A stretch of DNA of 13,284 bases, from contig RFKM01000357.1 of assembly GCA_003694465.1 (NCBI GenBank), positions 1-13,284 on the forward strand. Reading direction: 5' to 3'. Within the stretch, counting starts at the first letter, position 1; the number at the start of each line of letters is the position of its first letter. The stretch is from Alphaproteobacteria bacterium (GTDB taxonomy: Bacteria; Pseudomonadota; Alphaproteobacteria; Rhodobacterales; Rhodobacteraceae). The position numbers were made by a program, and so were the translations under genes. Positions 7,530-13,284 of this stretch are shown piece by piece. Below the pieces are notes generated by a model. The model was not told the DNA's origin. It did no database searches and saw only the letters and a program-made list of their open reading frames with translations.

Positions 7530-8519
7530 TCAGATAGCGAGCGTCTCGCCCTGCCGGGCAAGGCGGTTCATCGTTCGGACAAGTTCGGCGGCAATGCCCG
7601 GTTCGCTCACTGCATGGCCAGCCTTCGGAACCATCCGCAGTTCGCTCGAGGGCCAGGCCTTGTGAAGGGCCCAGGCCGAGGCCGGCGGGCAGATCATGTC
7701 GTGCCGACCCTGAACGATGGTTCCCGGCACATGGGCGATGCGGGGCATGTTCGGCAGGATCTGCTGGCTTTCGTCGAGGAAGGCGTCGTTGATGAAATAA
7801 TGGTTCTCGATCCGCGAGAAGGCGAGGGCATAATCGGCCGGGCTGTCAACGGGCGTTCCGTCGGATTCGATCGAGGCGAGCGCGTTTTCCCAGCCGGCCC
7901 ATGCCTTGGCAAAGGTCACCTGCTCGGCGCGATTGCGCGAAAAGAGGCGCCGGTGATAGGCCGCGATCAGATCATCGCGCTCGTCTTCGGGCACGATATC
8001 GCGAAACCGCTCCCACAGGTCGGGGAAGAACCGGCCCACGCCGCCGCCATAGAACCAGTCGAGCTCGGGACGGGTGGCGAGGAATACGCCGCGCAGCACC
8101 AGCCAGGCCACGCGTGACGGGTGCGCCTGGGCATAGACGAGCGCCAGGGTCGCGCCCCAGCTTCCTCCGAAAACGATCCAGCGGTCGATCCCGAGCGTCT
8201 TGCGGATGTATTCGATGTCGTCCACCAGATGCCAGGTGGTATTGGCGCGGATACTGGCATGGGGGCGCGAGCGCCCGCAGCCGCGCTGATCGAACAGGAT
8301 CGCGCGAAATTTCGTCGGGTCGAAGAAGCGTCGCATTGCCGGCGAGCAGCCGCCGCCAGGCCCGCCGTGAAAGACGACAACCGGCAAGCCTTGCGGATTG
8401 CCCACTTCCTCGACATATAACGTATGCCCGTCGCCGACCTCGAGCATGTGGCGGCGATAGGGCTCGCGTGGCGGAAAGAGCTTGCCGCCGGCGACGGATT
8501 TTCCTGCGTCCCTGTCCAT
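7530..8519 (-). CDS. pip: Proline iminopeptidase
   Basis: This alpha/beta-hydrolase removes N-terminal proline from peptides (S33 family, cytoplasmic). From ATG 8519 it has 329 residues, about the family length. The oxyanion block HGGPGGG is at 51-57, FDQRGCGRS at 76-84, the nucleophile elbow GGSWGA at 118-123 (Ser120), the acid in GRHDMICP (Asp274) and the histidine in AGHAVSEP (His302), so the triad is complete. The start MDRDAGK matches typical alphaproteobacterial Pip N-termini. ATG 8528 would add MSP, and still longer versions run into ubiG. No Shine-Dalgarno is visible. A TTATAC box lies about ten bases before ATG 8519, so a leaderless mRNA is possible. It is divergent from ubiG and appears to end at the 7407-7430 terminator. 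Confidence 0.94.
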   Translation of the reverse strand: MDRDAGKSVAGGKLFPPREPYRRHMLEVGDGHTLYVEEVGNPQGLPVVVFHGGPGGGCSPAMRRFFDPTKFRAILFDQRGCGRSRPHASIRANTTWHLVDDIEYIRKTLGIDRWIVFGGSWGATLALVYAQAHPSRVAWLVLRGVFLATRPELDWFYGGGVGRFFPDLWERFRDIVPEDERDDLIAAYHRRLFSRNRAEQVTFAKAWAGWENALASIESDGTPVDSPADYALAFSRIENHYFINDAFLDESQQILPNMPRIAHVPGTIVQGRHDMICPPASAWALHKAWPSSELRMVPKAGHAVSEPGIAAELVRTMNRLARQGETLAI

Positions 8520-8528
8520 GGGACTCAT

Positions 8529-8535
8529 GTATAAG
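8529..8535. promoter_or_regulatory. Shared AT-rich -10-like element between divergent pip and ubiG
   Basis: GTATAAG at 8529-8535 is the only AT-rich spot in the 52-nt GC-rich interval between ATG 8519 (pip, minus) and ATG 8572 (ubiG, plus). On the plus strand TATAAG matches TATAAT at five of six positions and would place the ubiG start near 8542. On the minus strand TTATAC would start pip close to its own ATG. No convincing -35 is visible for either direction. Confidence 0.4.
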
Positions 8536-8571
8536 GCGGCCGAAACCGGCGCGCCACGAGAAAGAGACACG

Positions 8572-9318
8572 ATGAGCGAACCCCGATCCACCGTTGACCC
8601 CGACGAAGTTGCCAAGTTCGAGGCGATGGCGGCCGACTGGTGGGATCCGACCGGAAAATTCAAGCCCCTGCACATGATGAACCCGGTGCGTCTGGACTAC
8701 ATCACCCGGGCCATCGCGCGCACGTTCGAGCGCAACCTTTCCCGGCCGCAACCCTTCTCCGGACTTCGGATTCTCGATATCGGCTGCGGTGGCGGCCTGC
8801 TTTCCGAGCCGATGGCGCGCCTTGGGGCCGATGTCGTCGGGGCCGACGCGGCGGAGCGCAACGTTCATGTCGCGCGGATCCACGCCCGCCAGTCGGGCCT
8901 CGAGATCGACTATCGCCACACCACCGCCGAAGCCCTTGCCGAGGCGGGCGAGGCGTTCGACGCCGTGCTCAACATGGAAGTCGTCGAGCATGTCGCCAGC
9001 CCGATCGACTATCTGACCGCGTGTCGAAAGCTGCTCAAGCCCGGCGGCGTGATGATCACCTCGACCATCAACCGCACGCCAAAAGGCTACCTCATGGCGG
9101 TTTTCGGCGCCGAGCGGGTCATGCGCTGGCTGCCGGTCGGCACGCATGAATGGTCGAAGTTCATCACCCCCGAAGAGCTGCGCGGCCTGCTCGAAGACGC
9201 CGGCCTGACGGTGACCGATACGTCGGGTTTCGTCTTCAACCCGATCACCTGGACGTGGTCGATCTCCGAGCGCGATGTCAGCGTGAATTACGTGACGACG
9301 AGCATCCGGCCGGCCTGA
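8572..9318 (+). CDS. ubiG: Ubiquinone biosynthesis bifunctional O-methyltransferase UbiG
   Basis: UbiG performs both O-methylation steps of ubiquinone synthesis using S-adenosylmethionine. The 248-residue protein has the family N-terminus ([16 protein letters not shown], 11-26, then [12 protein letters not shown]), SAM motif I LDIGCGGG at 68-75, the acidic loop [10 protein letters not shown] (89-98), NMEVVEHV (134-141), LLKPGG (154-159) and the diagnostic C-terminal [11 protein letters not shown] (222-232). Start [10 protein letters not shown] is chosen because it begins the family homology; the longer upstream frame runs into pip on the other strand. Only a loose purine run (GAGAAAGAG) precedes the ATG. 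It converges on the MarR gene with nine bases between the stops and no visible terminator. Confidence 0.97.
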   Translation: MSEPRSTVDPDEVAKFEAMAADWWDPTGKFKPLHMMNPVRLDYITRAIARTFERNLSRPQPFSGLRILDIGCGGGLLSEPMARLGADVVGADAAERNVHVARIHARQSGLEIDYRHTTAEALAEAGEAFDAVLNMEVVEHVASPIDYLTACRKLLKPGGVMITSTINRTPKGYLMAVFGAERVMRWLPVGTHEWSKFITPEELRGLLEDAGLTVTDTSGFVFNPITWTWSISERDVSVNYVTTSIRPA

Positions 9319-9327
9319 CACCAGGCA

Positions 9328-9771
9328 TCAGCCGCTCTCCTCGAATCTCGACCGGATCTCGCGCAGGACGGGAATCGCCATGCGCACCCGTTCCGTCCCG
9401 ATATTGGCCACCACGTCGGCGATGATCGGCGCGATGGCCGCAAGCGCCGCGTCGCGGGCCTTTCGTCCGGCCGGGCTGATCGTGACGAGCTTTCGCCGGG
9501 CGTCGTCCCAATCGGGGTGCACATGCACATGCCCGGCCCATTCGAGCTTGCGCAGCGTGTTGGTAATCGCCCCGCGGGTGACGTGAAAGGTCTGTGCCAG
9601 CTGCGCCGGCGTTCTCGGGCCGCTGCTGTTGGCCAGATGGTTGAGCACCGAGAAATGGCTCAGCTCCATCCCTTTCGGTAGCGCCTTGGAAAGCGCGGTC
9701 CGGGCGAGCTGGTCGGCCATGAACATTTCGCTGAACAGCGCAACGGAGAGATTCTCGGCATTATCGGTCAT
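9328..9771 (-). CDS. MarR-family transcriptional regulator
   Basis: This 147-residue winged-helix protein shows the MarR plan: dimerisation helices at both ends, a helix-turn-helix at about 55-76 (PAQLAQTFHVTRGAITNTLRK) and a beta wing about 84-98 with DWDDARRKLVTISPAG, a typical wing. Such proteins usually repress nearby genes until a ligand or oxidant binds. It contains no cysteine, so thiol-switch sensing of the OhrR type is excluded. Its ATG overlaps the stop of the upstream amidohydrolase (ATGA), placing it last in comF–grxC–Nit–marR. That suggests possible autoregulation, but I found no clear operator palindrome. Ligand and targets are unknown. Confidence 0.9.
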   Translation of the reverse strand: MTDNAENLSVALFSEMFMADQLARTALSKALPKGMELSHFSVLNHLANSSGPRTPAQLAQTFHVTRGAITNTLRKLEWAGHVHVHPDWDDARRKLVTISPAGRKARDAALAAIAPIIADVVANIGTERVRMAIPVLREIRSRFEESG

Positions 9772-10589
9772 GTCGGGCCCACGAAGGCGCGGTGATGCTT
9801 GAGCGATGGAACGCGCCTGCGTGTCTTTTCCACATCCGCGAGGTCAAGATCAACCAGCGTCACCCCGGGCTCTGTCCCGGCATCGCAAAGAACCTCGCCC
9901 CAGGGCGACACCGCCAGCGCATGCCCGTAGGTGCTTCGACGGTCGGTATTCCGCCCGGTCTGCGCCGGGGCCAGAATGAAGCATCCGGTCTCGATCGCCC
10001 GGGCCCGCAGCAGGACATGCCAATGGGCGGCGCCGGTCACCGGTGAAAAGGCCGCCGGCACGGTGATGATCTGCGCCCCGGCCTCTGCCAGGCGGTGGAA
10101 CAGCTCGGGAAACCGCAGGTCATAACAGATGGTCATGCCGATGGCGCCGATCTCCGTGCGCGCGAGAACGGCCCGATCGCCGGGGCGGAAGGCGGCGCTT
10201 TCGCGATAGCGTTCGGTCTCGGAGATATCGACGTCGAACATGTGGATCTTGTCATATCGCGCGGCAATGTTGCCATCGGGCGCGATCAGGAACGACCGGT
10301 TCGCAAACCGACCGTCGGGCGTTTCGCCCAGCAGCGCGAGCGAGCCGACCAGAAGCCAAATCCTGTTGTTCTTGGCCTCGTCACGAAGTGCGGCAAGGGT
10401 TTCGTCGTCGGCTTCCCGGCGCAAGGCGGCGGCTTGCAGGGCGCGATCATCTGTAAGGATATTGGTGACTTCCGGGGTCAAGACCAGTTCTGCGCCCCCC
10501 GCCGCCGCCTCGCGCACGAACGTGCGCGTCCGGCGCAGGTTGGCGCCAGGATCATCGCCCGAGGTCAGCTGAACGAGCCCCGCCCGCAT
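9768..10589 (-). CDS. Nitrilase-superfamily carbon-nitrogen hydrolase, Nit1-type (probable deaminated glutathione amidase)
   Basis: This 273-residue protein carries the nitrilase triad: Glu40 (LTPEVTN), Lys114 (YDKIHMFDVD) and Cys155 (ICYDLRFPE). The KIHMFDVDI block and the C-terminal RRRVPSLKHHR are typical of the Nit1/Nit2/YbeM branch, whose studied members hydrolyse deaminated glutathione, a side product of transaminases, to oxoglutarate and Cys-Gly. The physiological substrate here is inferred from that branch; an omega-amidase role is an alternative. The start ATG (10589-10587) shares one base with the grxC stop (TGATG), and the stop overlaps the MarR start. Sitting next to a glutaredoxin agrees with a glutathione-related job. 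Confidence 0.88.
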   Translation of the reverse strand: MRAGLVQLTSGDDPGANLRRTRTFVREAAAGGAELVLTPEVTNILTDDRALQAAALRREADDETLAALRDEAKNNRIWLLVGSLALLGETPDGRFANRSFLIAPDGNIAARYDKIHMFDVDISETERYRESAAFRPGDRAVLARTEIGAIGMTICYDLRFPELFHRLAEAGAQIITVPAAFSPVTGAAHWHVLLRARAIETGCFILAPAQTGRNTDRRSTYGHALAVSPWGEVLCDAGTEPGVTLVDLDLADVEKTRRRVPSLKHHRAFVGPT

Positions 10590-10846
10590 CAGACGGCGAG
10601 CATCGGGTCAAGCTTGCCCTGTTGCTCGAGCATGTAGATGTCGTCGAAGCCGCCGACATGGGTTTCGCCGATCCAGATCTGCGGAACGGTCATGCCGCCG
10701 CCGGATTTCTGGATCATCTCGGCCCGGCGCTCGGGGTGGCCCTCGATGTCGATTTCCGTGTAGCTGAGGCCCTTCTGCTCAAGCAGGCGCTTTGCGGCAT
10801 GGCAATACCCACACCACGGTTTCGTGTAGATCGTGATTGTCTGCAT
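10589..10846 (-). CDS. grxC: Glutaredoxin 3 (dithiol, CGYC)
   Basis: This small cytoplasmic thiol-disulfide oxidoreductase uses glutathione to reduce disulfides and mixed disulfides. From ATG 10846 it has 85 residues, the usual length. The active site CGYC is at 12-15 (KPWCGYC), followed by the cis-Pro motif MTVPQIWI and the GSH-binding GGFDDI segment. ATG 10855 is in frame and adds MEQ, but the AAGGA that would drive it abuts that ATG. The same AAGGA (10860-10856) is well placed for ATG 10846, so the shorter start is preferred. comF lies about 43 nt upstream on the same strand; the downstream Nit gene overlaps by one base. Confidence 0.94.
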   Translation of the reverse strand: MQTITIYTKPWCGYCHAAKRLLEQKGLSYTEIDIEGHPERRAEMIQKSGGGMTVPQIWIGETHVGGFDDIYMLEQQGKLDPMLAV

Positions 10847-10855
10847 CTGTTCCAT

Positions 10856-10860
10856 CCTTG
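10856..10860 (-). promoter_or_regulatory. Shine-Dalgarno that decides the grxC start
   Basis: On the minus strand AAGGA is followed directly by ATG 10855 and, nine bases later, by ATG 10846. Normal ribosome spacing requires several bases between the two, so it selects ATG 10846. Confidence 0.65.
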
Positions 10861-10863
10861 ACT

Positions 10864-10877
10864 CGGCGCTTTCGCCG
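10864..10877 (-). other. Short hairpin in the comF–grxC gap
   Basis: CGGCG and CGCCG (five GC pairs) enclose a four-base AAAG loop on the minus strand. No T-tract follows, so it is not an intrinsic terminator. It could stabilise or mark a processing point in the mRNA between comF and grxC, or be chance in GC-rich DNA. Confidence 0.3.
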
Positions 10878-10889
10878 TTGCGGTGGAAC

Positions 10890-11606
10890 TTAGGCGCCCT
10901 TGACGGTTCTCGCCAGTGTCAGAATGGACACGTCCGCGGCACCGGCTGCGAGGCAGGCCTCGGCCGCGCTCGCCATCGTCGCGCCAGAGGTCAGCACGTC
11001 ATCGACCAGAACCACCCGCCGGCCGGCAAGCTGCGCGCCCCGGCGCGGGTGCGGCTGGATGGCCCCCTTCAGGTTTTCGAACCGCGCCGTTTGGCCAAGC
11101 GGTTCCTGCCGGGCGGTGCGTCGGGGCCGGACGAGCGCCGTCGGCTCGACCTGAAGCCCGGTCAGCCGCGCGATGGCGCGCGCCAGCTCGGATGCCTGAT
11201 TGTAACGCCGCATGACCACGCGCGTCCAATGCGCCGGGATGGGGACCAACACCGCGCCGGGGTGCAGAATGTCGCGCCCCGCCCGAACCATCCATTGCGC
11301 GGCGGGGGGCACGAGATCAAGCCGGTCGGAAAGCTTGATCCTGAGCACCATGCCGCGCGCGGCCCCCGAATAGACCAGCGCCGCCCGGCCCGCCCGCCAA
11401 GGGCGGCGGGTTGTCATGCACTCATCGCACAGGAGGTGGTCTTCCTCGTCCTCGGCGATCATCGGCGCACCGCATTTCTCGCATGCCTGTCCGTTGATGA
11501 AGGGCATTTCCGCCCAGCATTTCCCGCACAGACCATGGTCGTCGGAGATCGGCGTTGCGCAGACCACGCATTGGGCCGGATAAAGCACGGCAAGCGGCGA
11601 TTGCAT
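10890..11606 (-). CDS. comF: ComF-family phosphoribosyltransferase-like protein
   Basis: This 238-residue protein has an N-terminal zinc-ribbon-like region with four CxxC pairs (Cys13/16, 27/30, 42/45, 60/63) and a C-terminal phosphoribosyltransferase fold with the PRPP loop VVLVDDVLTSGAT at 198-210. VPIPAHWTR (121-129) and RRYNQASELARAIA (133-146) are typical ComF blocks. ComF/GntX proteins are linked to DNA uptake in naturally competent bacteria, but most carriers are not known to be competent, and the role here is unknown. AAGGAG lies five bases before ATG 11606, a strong ribosome site. The gene is divergent from the NDUFAF5-like gene with only about 29 bases between starts, and heads comF–grxC–Nit–marR. 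Confidence 0.93.
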   Translation of the reverse strand: MQSPLAVLYPAQCVVCATPISDDHGLCGKCWAEMPFINGQACEKCGAPMIAEDEEDHLLCDECMTTRRPWRAGRAALVYSGAARGMVLRIKLSDRLDLVPPAAQWMVRAGRDILHPGAVLVPIPAHWTRVVMRRYNQASELARAIARLTGLQVEPTALVRPRRTARQEPLGQTARFENLKGAIQPHPRRGAQLAGRRVVLVDDVLTSGATMASAAEACLAAGAADVSILTLARTVKGA

Positions 11607-11628
11607 TTCGGCTCCTTCCCCCTATGTT
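11601..11628 (+). promoter_or_regulatory. Weak promoter candidate for the NDUFAF5-like gene, overlapping the comF start
   Basis: TTGCAT (11601-11606), a 16-base spacer and TATGTT (11623-11628) form a weak sigma-70-like pair. Transcription would begin at about 11635-11636, at the ATG, giving a leaderless message; no Shine-Dalgarno precedes that ATG. The -35 would overlap the comF start codon on the other strand, so the two genes could compete for polymerase. Match quality is modest. Confidence 0.3.
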
Positions 11629-11635
11629 CCGCTCC

Positions 11636-12442
11636 ATGGCAGATCTCGTCGACCGATCCCGGCTTGCACGCATCCGCGCTCGCGCGCGGCCCGACGGCAT
11701 GTTCCTCCAGCAAGCAGCGGCAGACGAGATTCAGGATCGACTCAAAGAGGTTAACAGAACGTTTACGGCGCCCGCCGTCGTCACCGGATTTCCCGATGTC
11801 TGGCGGGAATTCTTTCCCGCCGCACGGATCGTCCCCGATGACGAGATCCTCGACCTCGAGCCCGGTGGCCATGATCTGGTGATTCACGGCCTTTCCCTGC
11901 ATTGGTCGAACGATCCGGTAACCCAGATCCTGCAATGCCGGCACGCCTTGCGGCCCGACGGGCTGTTTCTCGGGGTCACCTTCGCCGGCCAGACCCTGCT
12001 CGAGCTGCGCGCCGTTCTGGCCGAAACCGAAATCGCCATGGCGGGCGGGCTTTCGCCGCGGGTTCTGCCAATGGCCGAGATCCGCGATCTGGGGCACCTG
12101 CTCCAGATGGCCGGCCTCGCCCTTCCTGTCGCCGACAGCGCCGTTCGGACGGTCACCTACCGCGACATGTTTGCCCTGATGCGAGACTTGCGCGCCATGG
12201 GCGAGGGGAACGCCATGAAACTGCGGGCGACGCGAACCTCGCCGGCCCTGATGCGTGCCGCGGCCGAGCGTTATGCCAAGAACTTCGCGGGCGAAGATGG
12301 GCGGATTCGGGCAACGTTCGAGATGGTTTTTCTTGCGGGCTGGGCGCCACACGAGAGCCAGCAAAAACCCCTCAAGCCCGGCACCGCCGCGGCGCGGCTG
12401 GCCGATGCGCTGGCCGCCGCGCGCGCGCAGGGCGACCGCTGA
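11636..12442 (+). CDS. NDUFAF5-like methyltransferase-fold protein (probable complex I assembly factor)
   Basis: From ATG 11636 the protein has 268 residues. Its C-terminal two thirds closely follow the NDUFAF5/BioC-like pattern: HDLVIHGLSLHW (79-90), LRPDGLFLG (105-113), GQTLLELR (118-125), MAGGLSPRVLP (135-145), DLGHLLQMAG (151-160), MFALMRDLRAMGEGN (178-192) and GWAPHESQQKP (235-245). Human NDUFAF5 acts in complex I assembly and hydroxylates an arginine of NDUFS7, the NuoB counterpart; a similar role here is inferred. The glycine-rich SAM motif expected around 48-56 is replaced by VVTGFPDVW. ATG 11624 is an alternative start adding MFRS; neither has a ribosome site. hemH follows after 30 bases. 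A BioC role is less likely because no biotin genes are near. Confidence 0.82.
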   Translation: MADLVDRSRLARIRARARPDGMFLQQAAADEIQDRLKEVNRTFTAPAVVTGFPDVWREFFPAARIVPDDEILDLEPGGHDLVIHGLSLHWSNDPVTQILQCRHALRPDGLFLGVTFAGQTLLELRAVLAETEIAMAGGLSPRVLPMAEIRDLGHLLQMAGLALPVADSAVRTVTYRDMFALMRDLRAMGEGNAMKLRATRTSPALMRAAAERYAKNFAGEDGRIRATFEMVFLAGWAPHESQQKPLKPGTAAARLADALAAARAQGDR

Positions 12443-12472
12443 GCCGAACCGGCAATGCCAGAAAGGCGAAAC

Positions 12473-13284
12473 ATGACAGACGAACAGCACAGACCGGCCG
12501 ATCATCCTCCCATCAAGGGCGGAAAGATTGGCGTTCTGATTGCAAATCTCGGCACGCCCAGCGCCACCGACTACTGGTCGATGCGGCGGTATCTGAACGA
12601 GTTTCTCTCCGACAGGCGGGTCATCGATTATCCGGCCTGGAAATGGCAGCCACTGCTTCAGACGATCATCCTGACGGTCCGGCCGTTCCGCTCCGGGGCG
12701 AATTACCGGAAAATCTGGAATGAAGAACGCAATGAAAGCCCCCTGCTGACGATCACCCGCTCGCAGGCCGACAAGCTTCGAGACCGGCTGGACAAGGCCC
12801 ATCCGGGGCAGATCGAGGTTGAATTCGCGATGCGCTACGGCGTTCCTTCGACGGCGGAGAAAGTCTCGAAGCTTGCCGAATCCGGCTGTGACCGGATCCT
12901 GTTCTTCCCGCTTTATCCGCAATATTCCGGGCCGACGACGGCAACGGCGAATGATGCGTTCTTCCGGGCCCTCATGCGTCTGACGTGGCAACCGGCGGCG
13001 CGCACCGTTCCGGCCTACCACGACAGGCCAAGCTATATCGAGGCGCTGGCGCGATCGGTCGAACGCACCTTTCCGAATACCCAGGATCGGCCCGACGTTC
13101 TGGTGTGCTCCTATCACGGCACGCCCGAGCGCTATCTCACCCAGGGCGACCCCTACCATTGCCAGTGCCAGAAAACGACGCGACTGCTCGCGGATCGGCT
13201 CGGGTGGGGCGCGGGGCGTTTGGTCACGACGTTTCAGTCGAAATTCGGGCCGGAAGAATGGCTCAAGCCCTATACCGTTGAAGA
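12473..13284 (+). CDS. hemH: Ferrochelatase (3' partial)
   Basis: Ferrochelatase inserts Fe2+ into protoporphyrin IX, the last step of protohaem synthesis, at the membrane face. The window holds the first 270 residues plus two bases; about a quarter of the protein is missing past the edge. Visible blocks are GVLIANLGTPSA (20-31), RRYLNEFLSDRRVID (38-52), ESPLL (88-92), AMRYGVPS (119-126), LFFPLYPQYSGPTTAT (143-158), the catalytic histidine in SYHGTPERY (His215), DPYHCQCQKT (226-235) and FQSKFGPEEWLKPYT (254-268). AAAGGCG precedes the ATG by about five bases and supports this start. The gap to the NDUFAF5-like gene is 30 bases with no terminator or promoter visible, so the two are probably co-transcribed. 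Confidence 0.97.
   Translation, partial: MTDEQHRPADHPPIKGGKIGVLIANLGTPSATDYWSMRRYLNEFLSDRRVIDYPAWKWQPLLQTIILTVRPFRSGANYRKIWNEERNESPLLTITRSQADKLRDRLDKAHPGQIEVEFAMRYGVPSTAEKVSKLAESGCDRILFFPLYPQYSGPTTATANDAFFRALMRLTWQPAARTVPAYHDRPSYIEALARSVERTFPNTQDRPDVLVCSYHGTPERYLTQGDPYHCQCQKTTRLLADRLGWGAGRLVTTFQSKFGPEEWLKPYTVE

Noticed and set aside
7972..9321. A 449-codon minus-strand frame across ubiG and the pip start
   Set aside because: It overlaps ubiG antisense and pip in another frame; both real genes have complete catalytic motifs.
9319..9327. Possible terminator between convergent ubiG and marR
   Set aside because: Only nine bases separate the stops; nearby GC palindromes (CCGGCCGG) have no T-tract on either strand.
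10890..11606. ComF as evidence of natural competence in this organism
   Set aside because: ComF-family proteins are widespread in bacteria without known DNA uptake, and no other competence gene is present here.
11459..13159. A 566-codon minus-strand frame opposite the NDUFAF5-like gene and hemH
   Set aside because: Shadow frame; it crosses two well-supported plus-strand genes and the start of comF and shows no domain.
1..13284. Mobile element, phage, defence system, CRISPR array or biosynthetic cluster
   Set aside because: All frames with family motifs are conserved housekeeping genes; there are no long inverted or spaced direct repeats, integrase or transposase motifs, and base composition appears even throughout.

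Overview
This is a GC-rich chromosomal window with almost no non-coding DNA. Its proteins and gene order look like the core genome of an alphaproteobacterium, most probably of the Rhodobacterales (Roseobacter/Rhodobacter-type). Pointers are a parvulin-type PPIase–argJ–mutT cluster, a YlxR/L7Ae-like fusion between nusA and infB, an NDUFAF5-like methyltransferase-fold protein beside hemH, and a CTATAT-type -10 box. Genus cannot be resolved by eye.

Layout. (1) Positions 1-1887, + strand: the tail of a PPIase, argJ (arginine biosynthesis) and mutT (nucleotide-pool sanitation), joined by TAATG and TGATG stop/start overlaps. A GC hairpin at 1908-1936 separates them from the convergent operon. (2) Positions 1956-7383, - strand: rimP–nusA–ylxR–infB, the conserved transcription/translation operon. 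It is tightly packed (4-nt gap, 19-nt gap, ATGA overlap). A promoter-like sequence (7486-7514) lies upstream, followed by an intrinsic terminator (7407-7430) inside the putative leader. (3) Positions 7530-8519, - strand: pip, proline iminopeptidase. (4) Positions 8572-9318, + strand: ubiG (ubiquinone biosynthesis), divergent from pip. (5) Positions 9328-11606, - strand: comF–grxC–Nit-type amidohydrolase–MarR regulator, an apparent operon with 1-nt and 4-nt overlaps at its distal end. (6) Positions 11636-13284, + strand: the NDUFAF5-like protein and a 3'-truncated hemH (ferrochelatase), divergent from comF.

How the genes fit together. The central operon makes ribosome-maturation, elongation and initiation factors. 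The right half has a respiratory and thiol theme: quinone methylation (UbiG), a probable complex I assembly factor, haem synthesis (HemH), glutaredoxin, and an enzyme that probably repairs deaminated glutathione. That theme is my inference from families, not something the DNA proves.

No stretch over 300 bases lacks a gene; the largest gap is the ~146-nt pip–rimP interval, described below. I see no tRNA, rRNA, IS element, phage gene, CRISPR array or defence gene, and no new multi-gene system. The most interesting points are the terminator in the rimP leader, the loss of the glycine-rich SAM loop in the NDUFAF5-like protein, the repeat-built basic extension and ambiguous start of ArgJ, and several starts decided by Shine-Dalgarno position.
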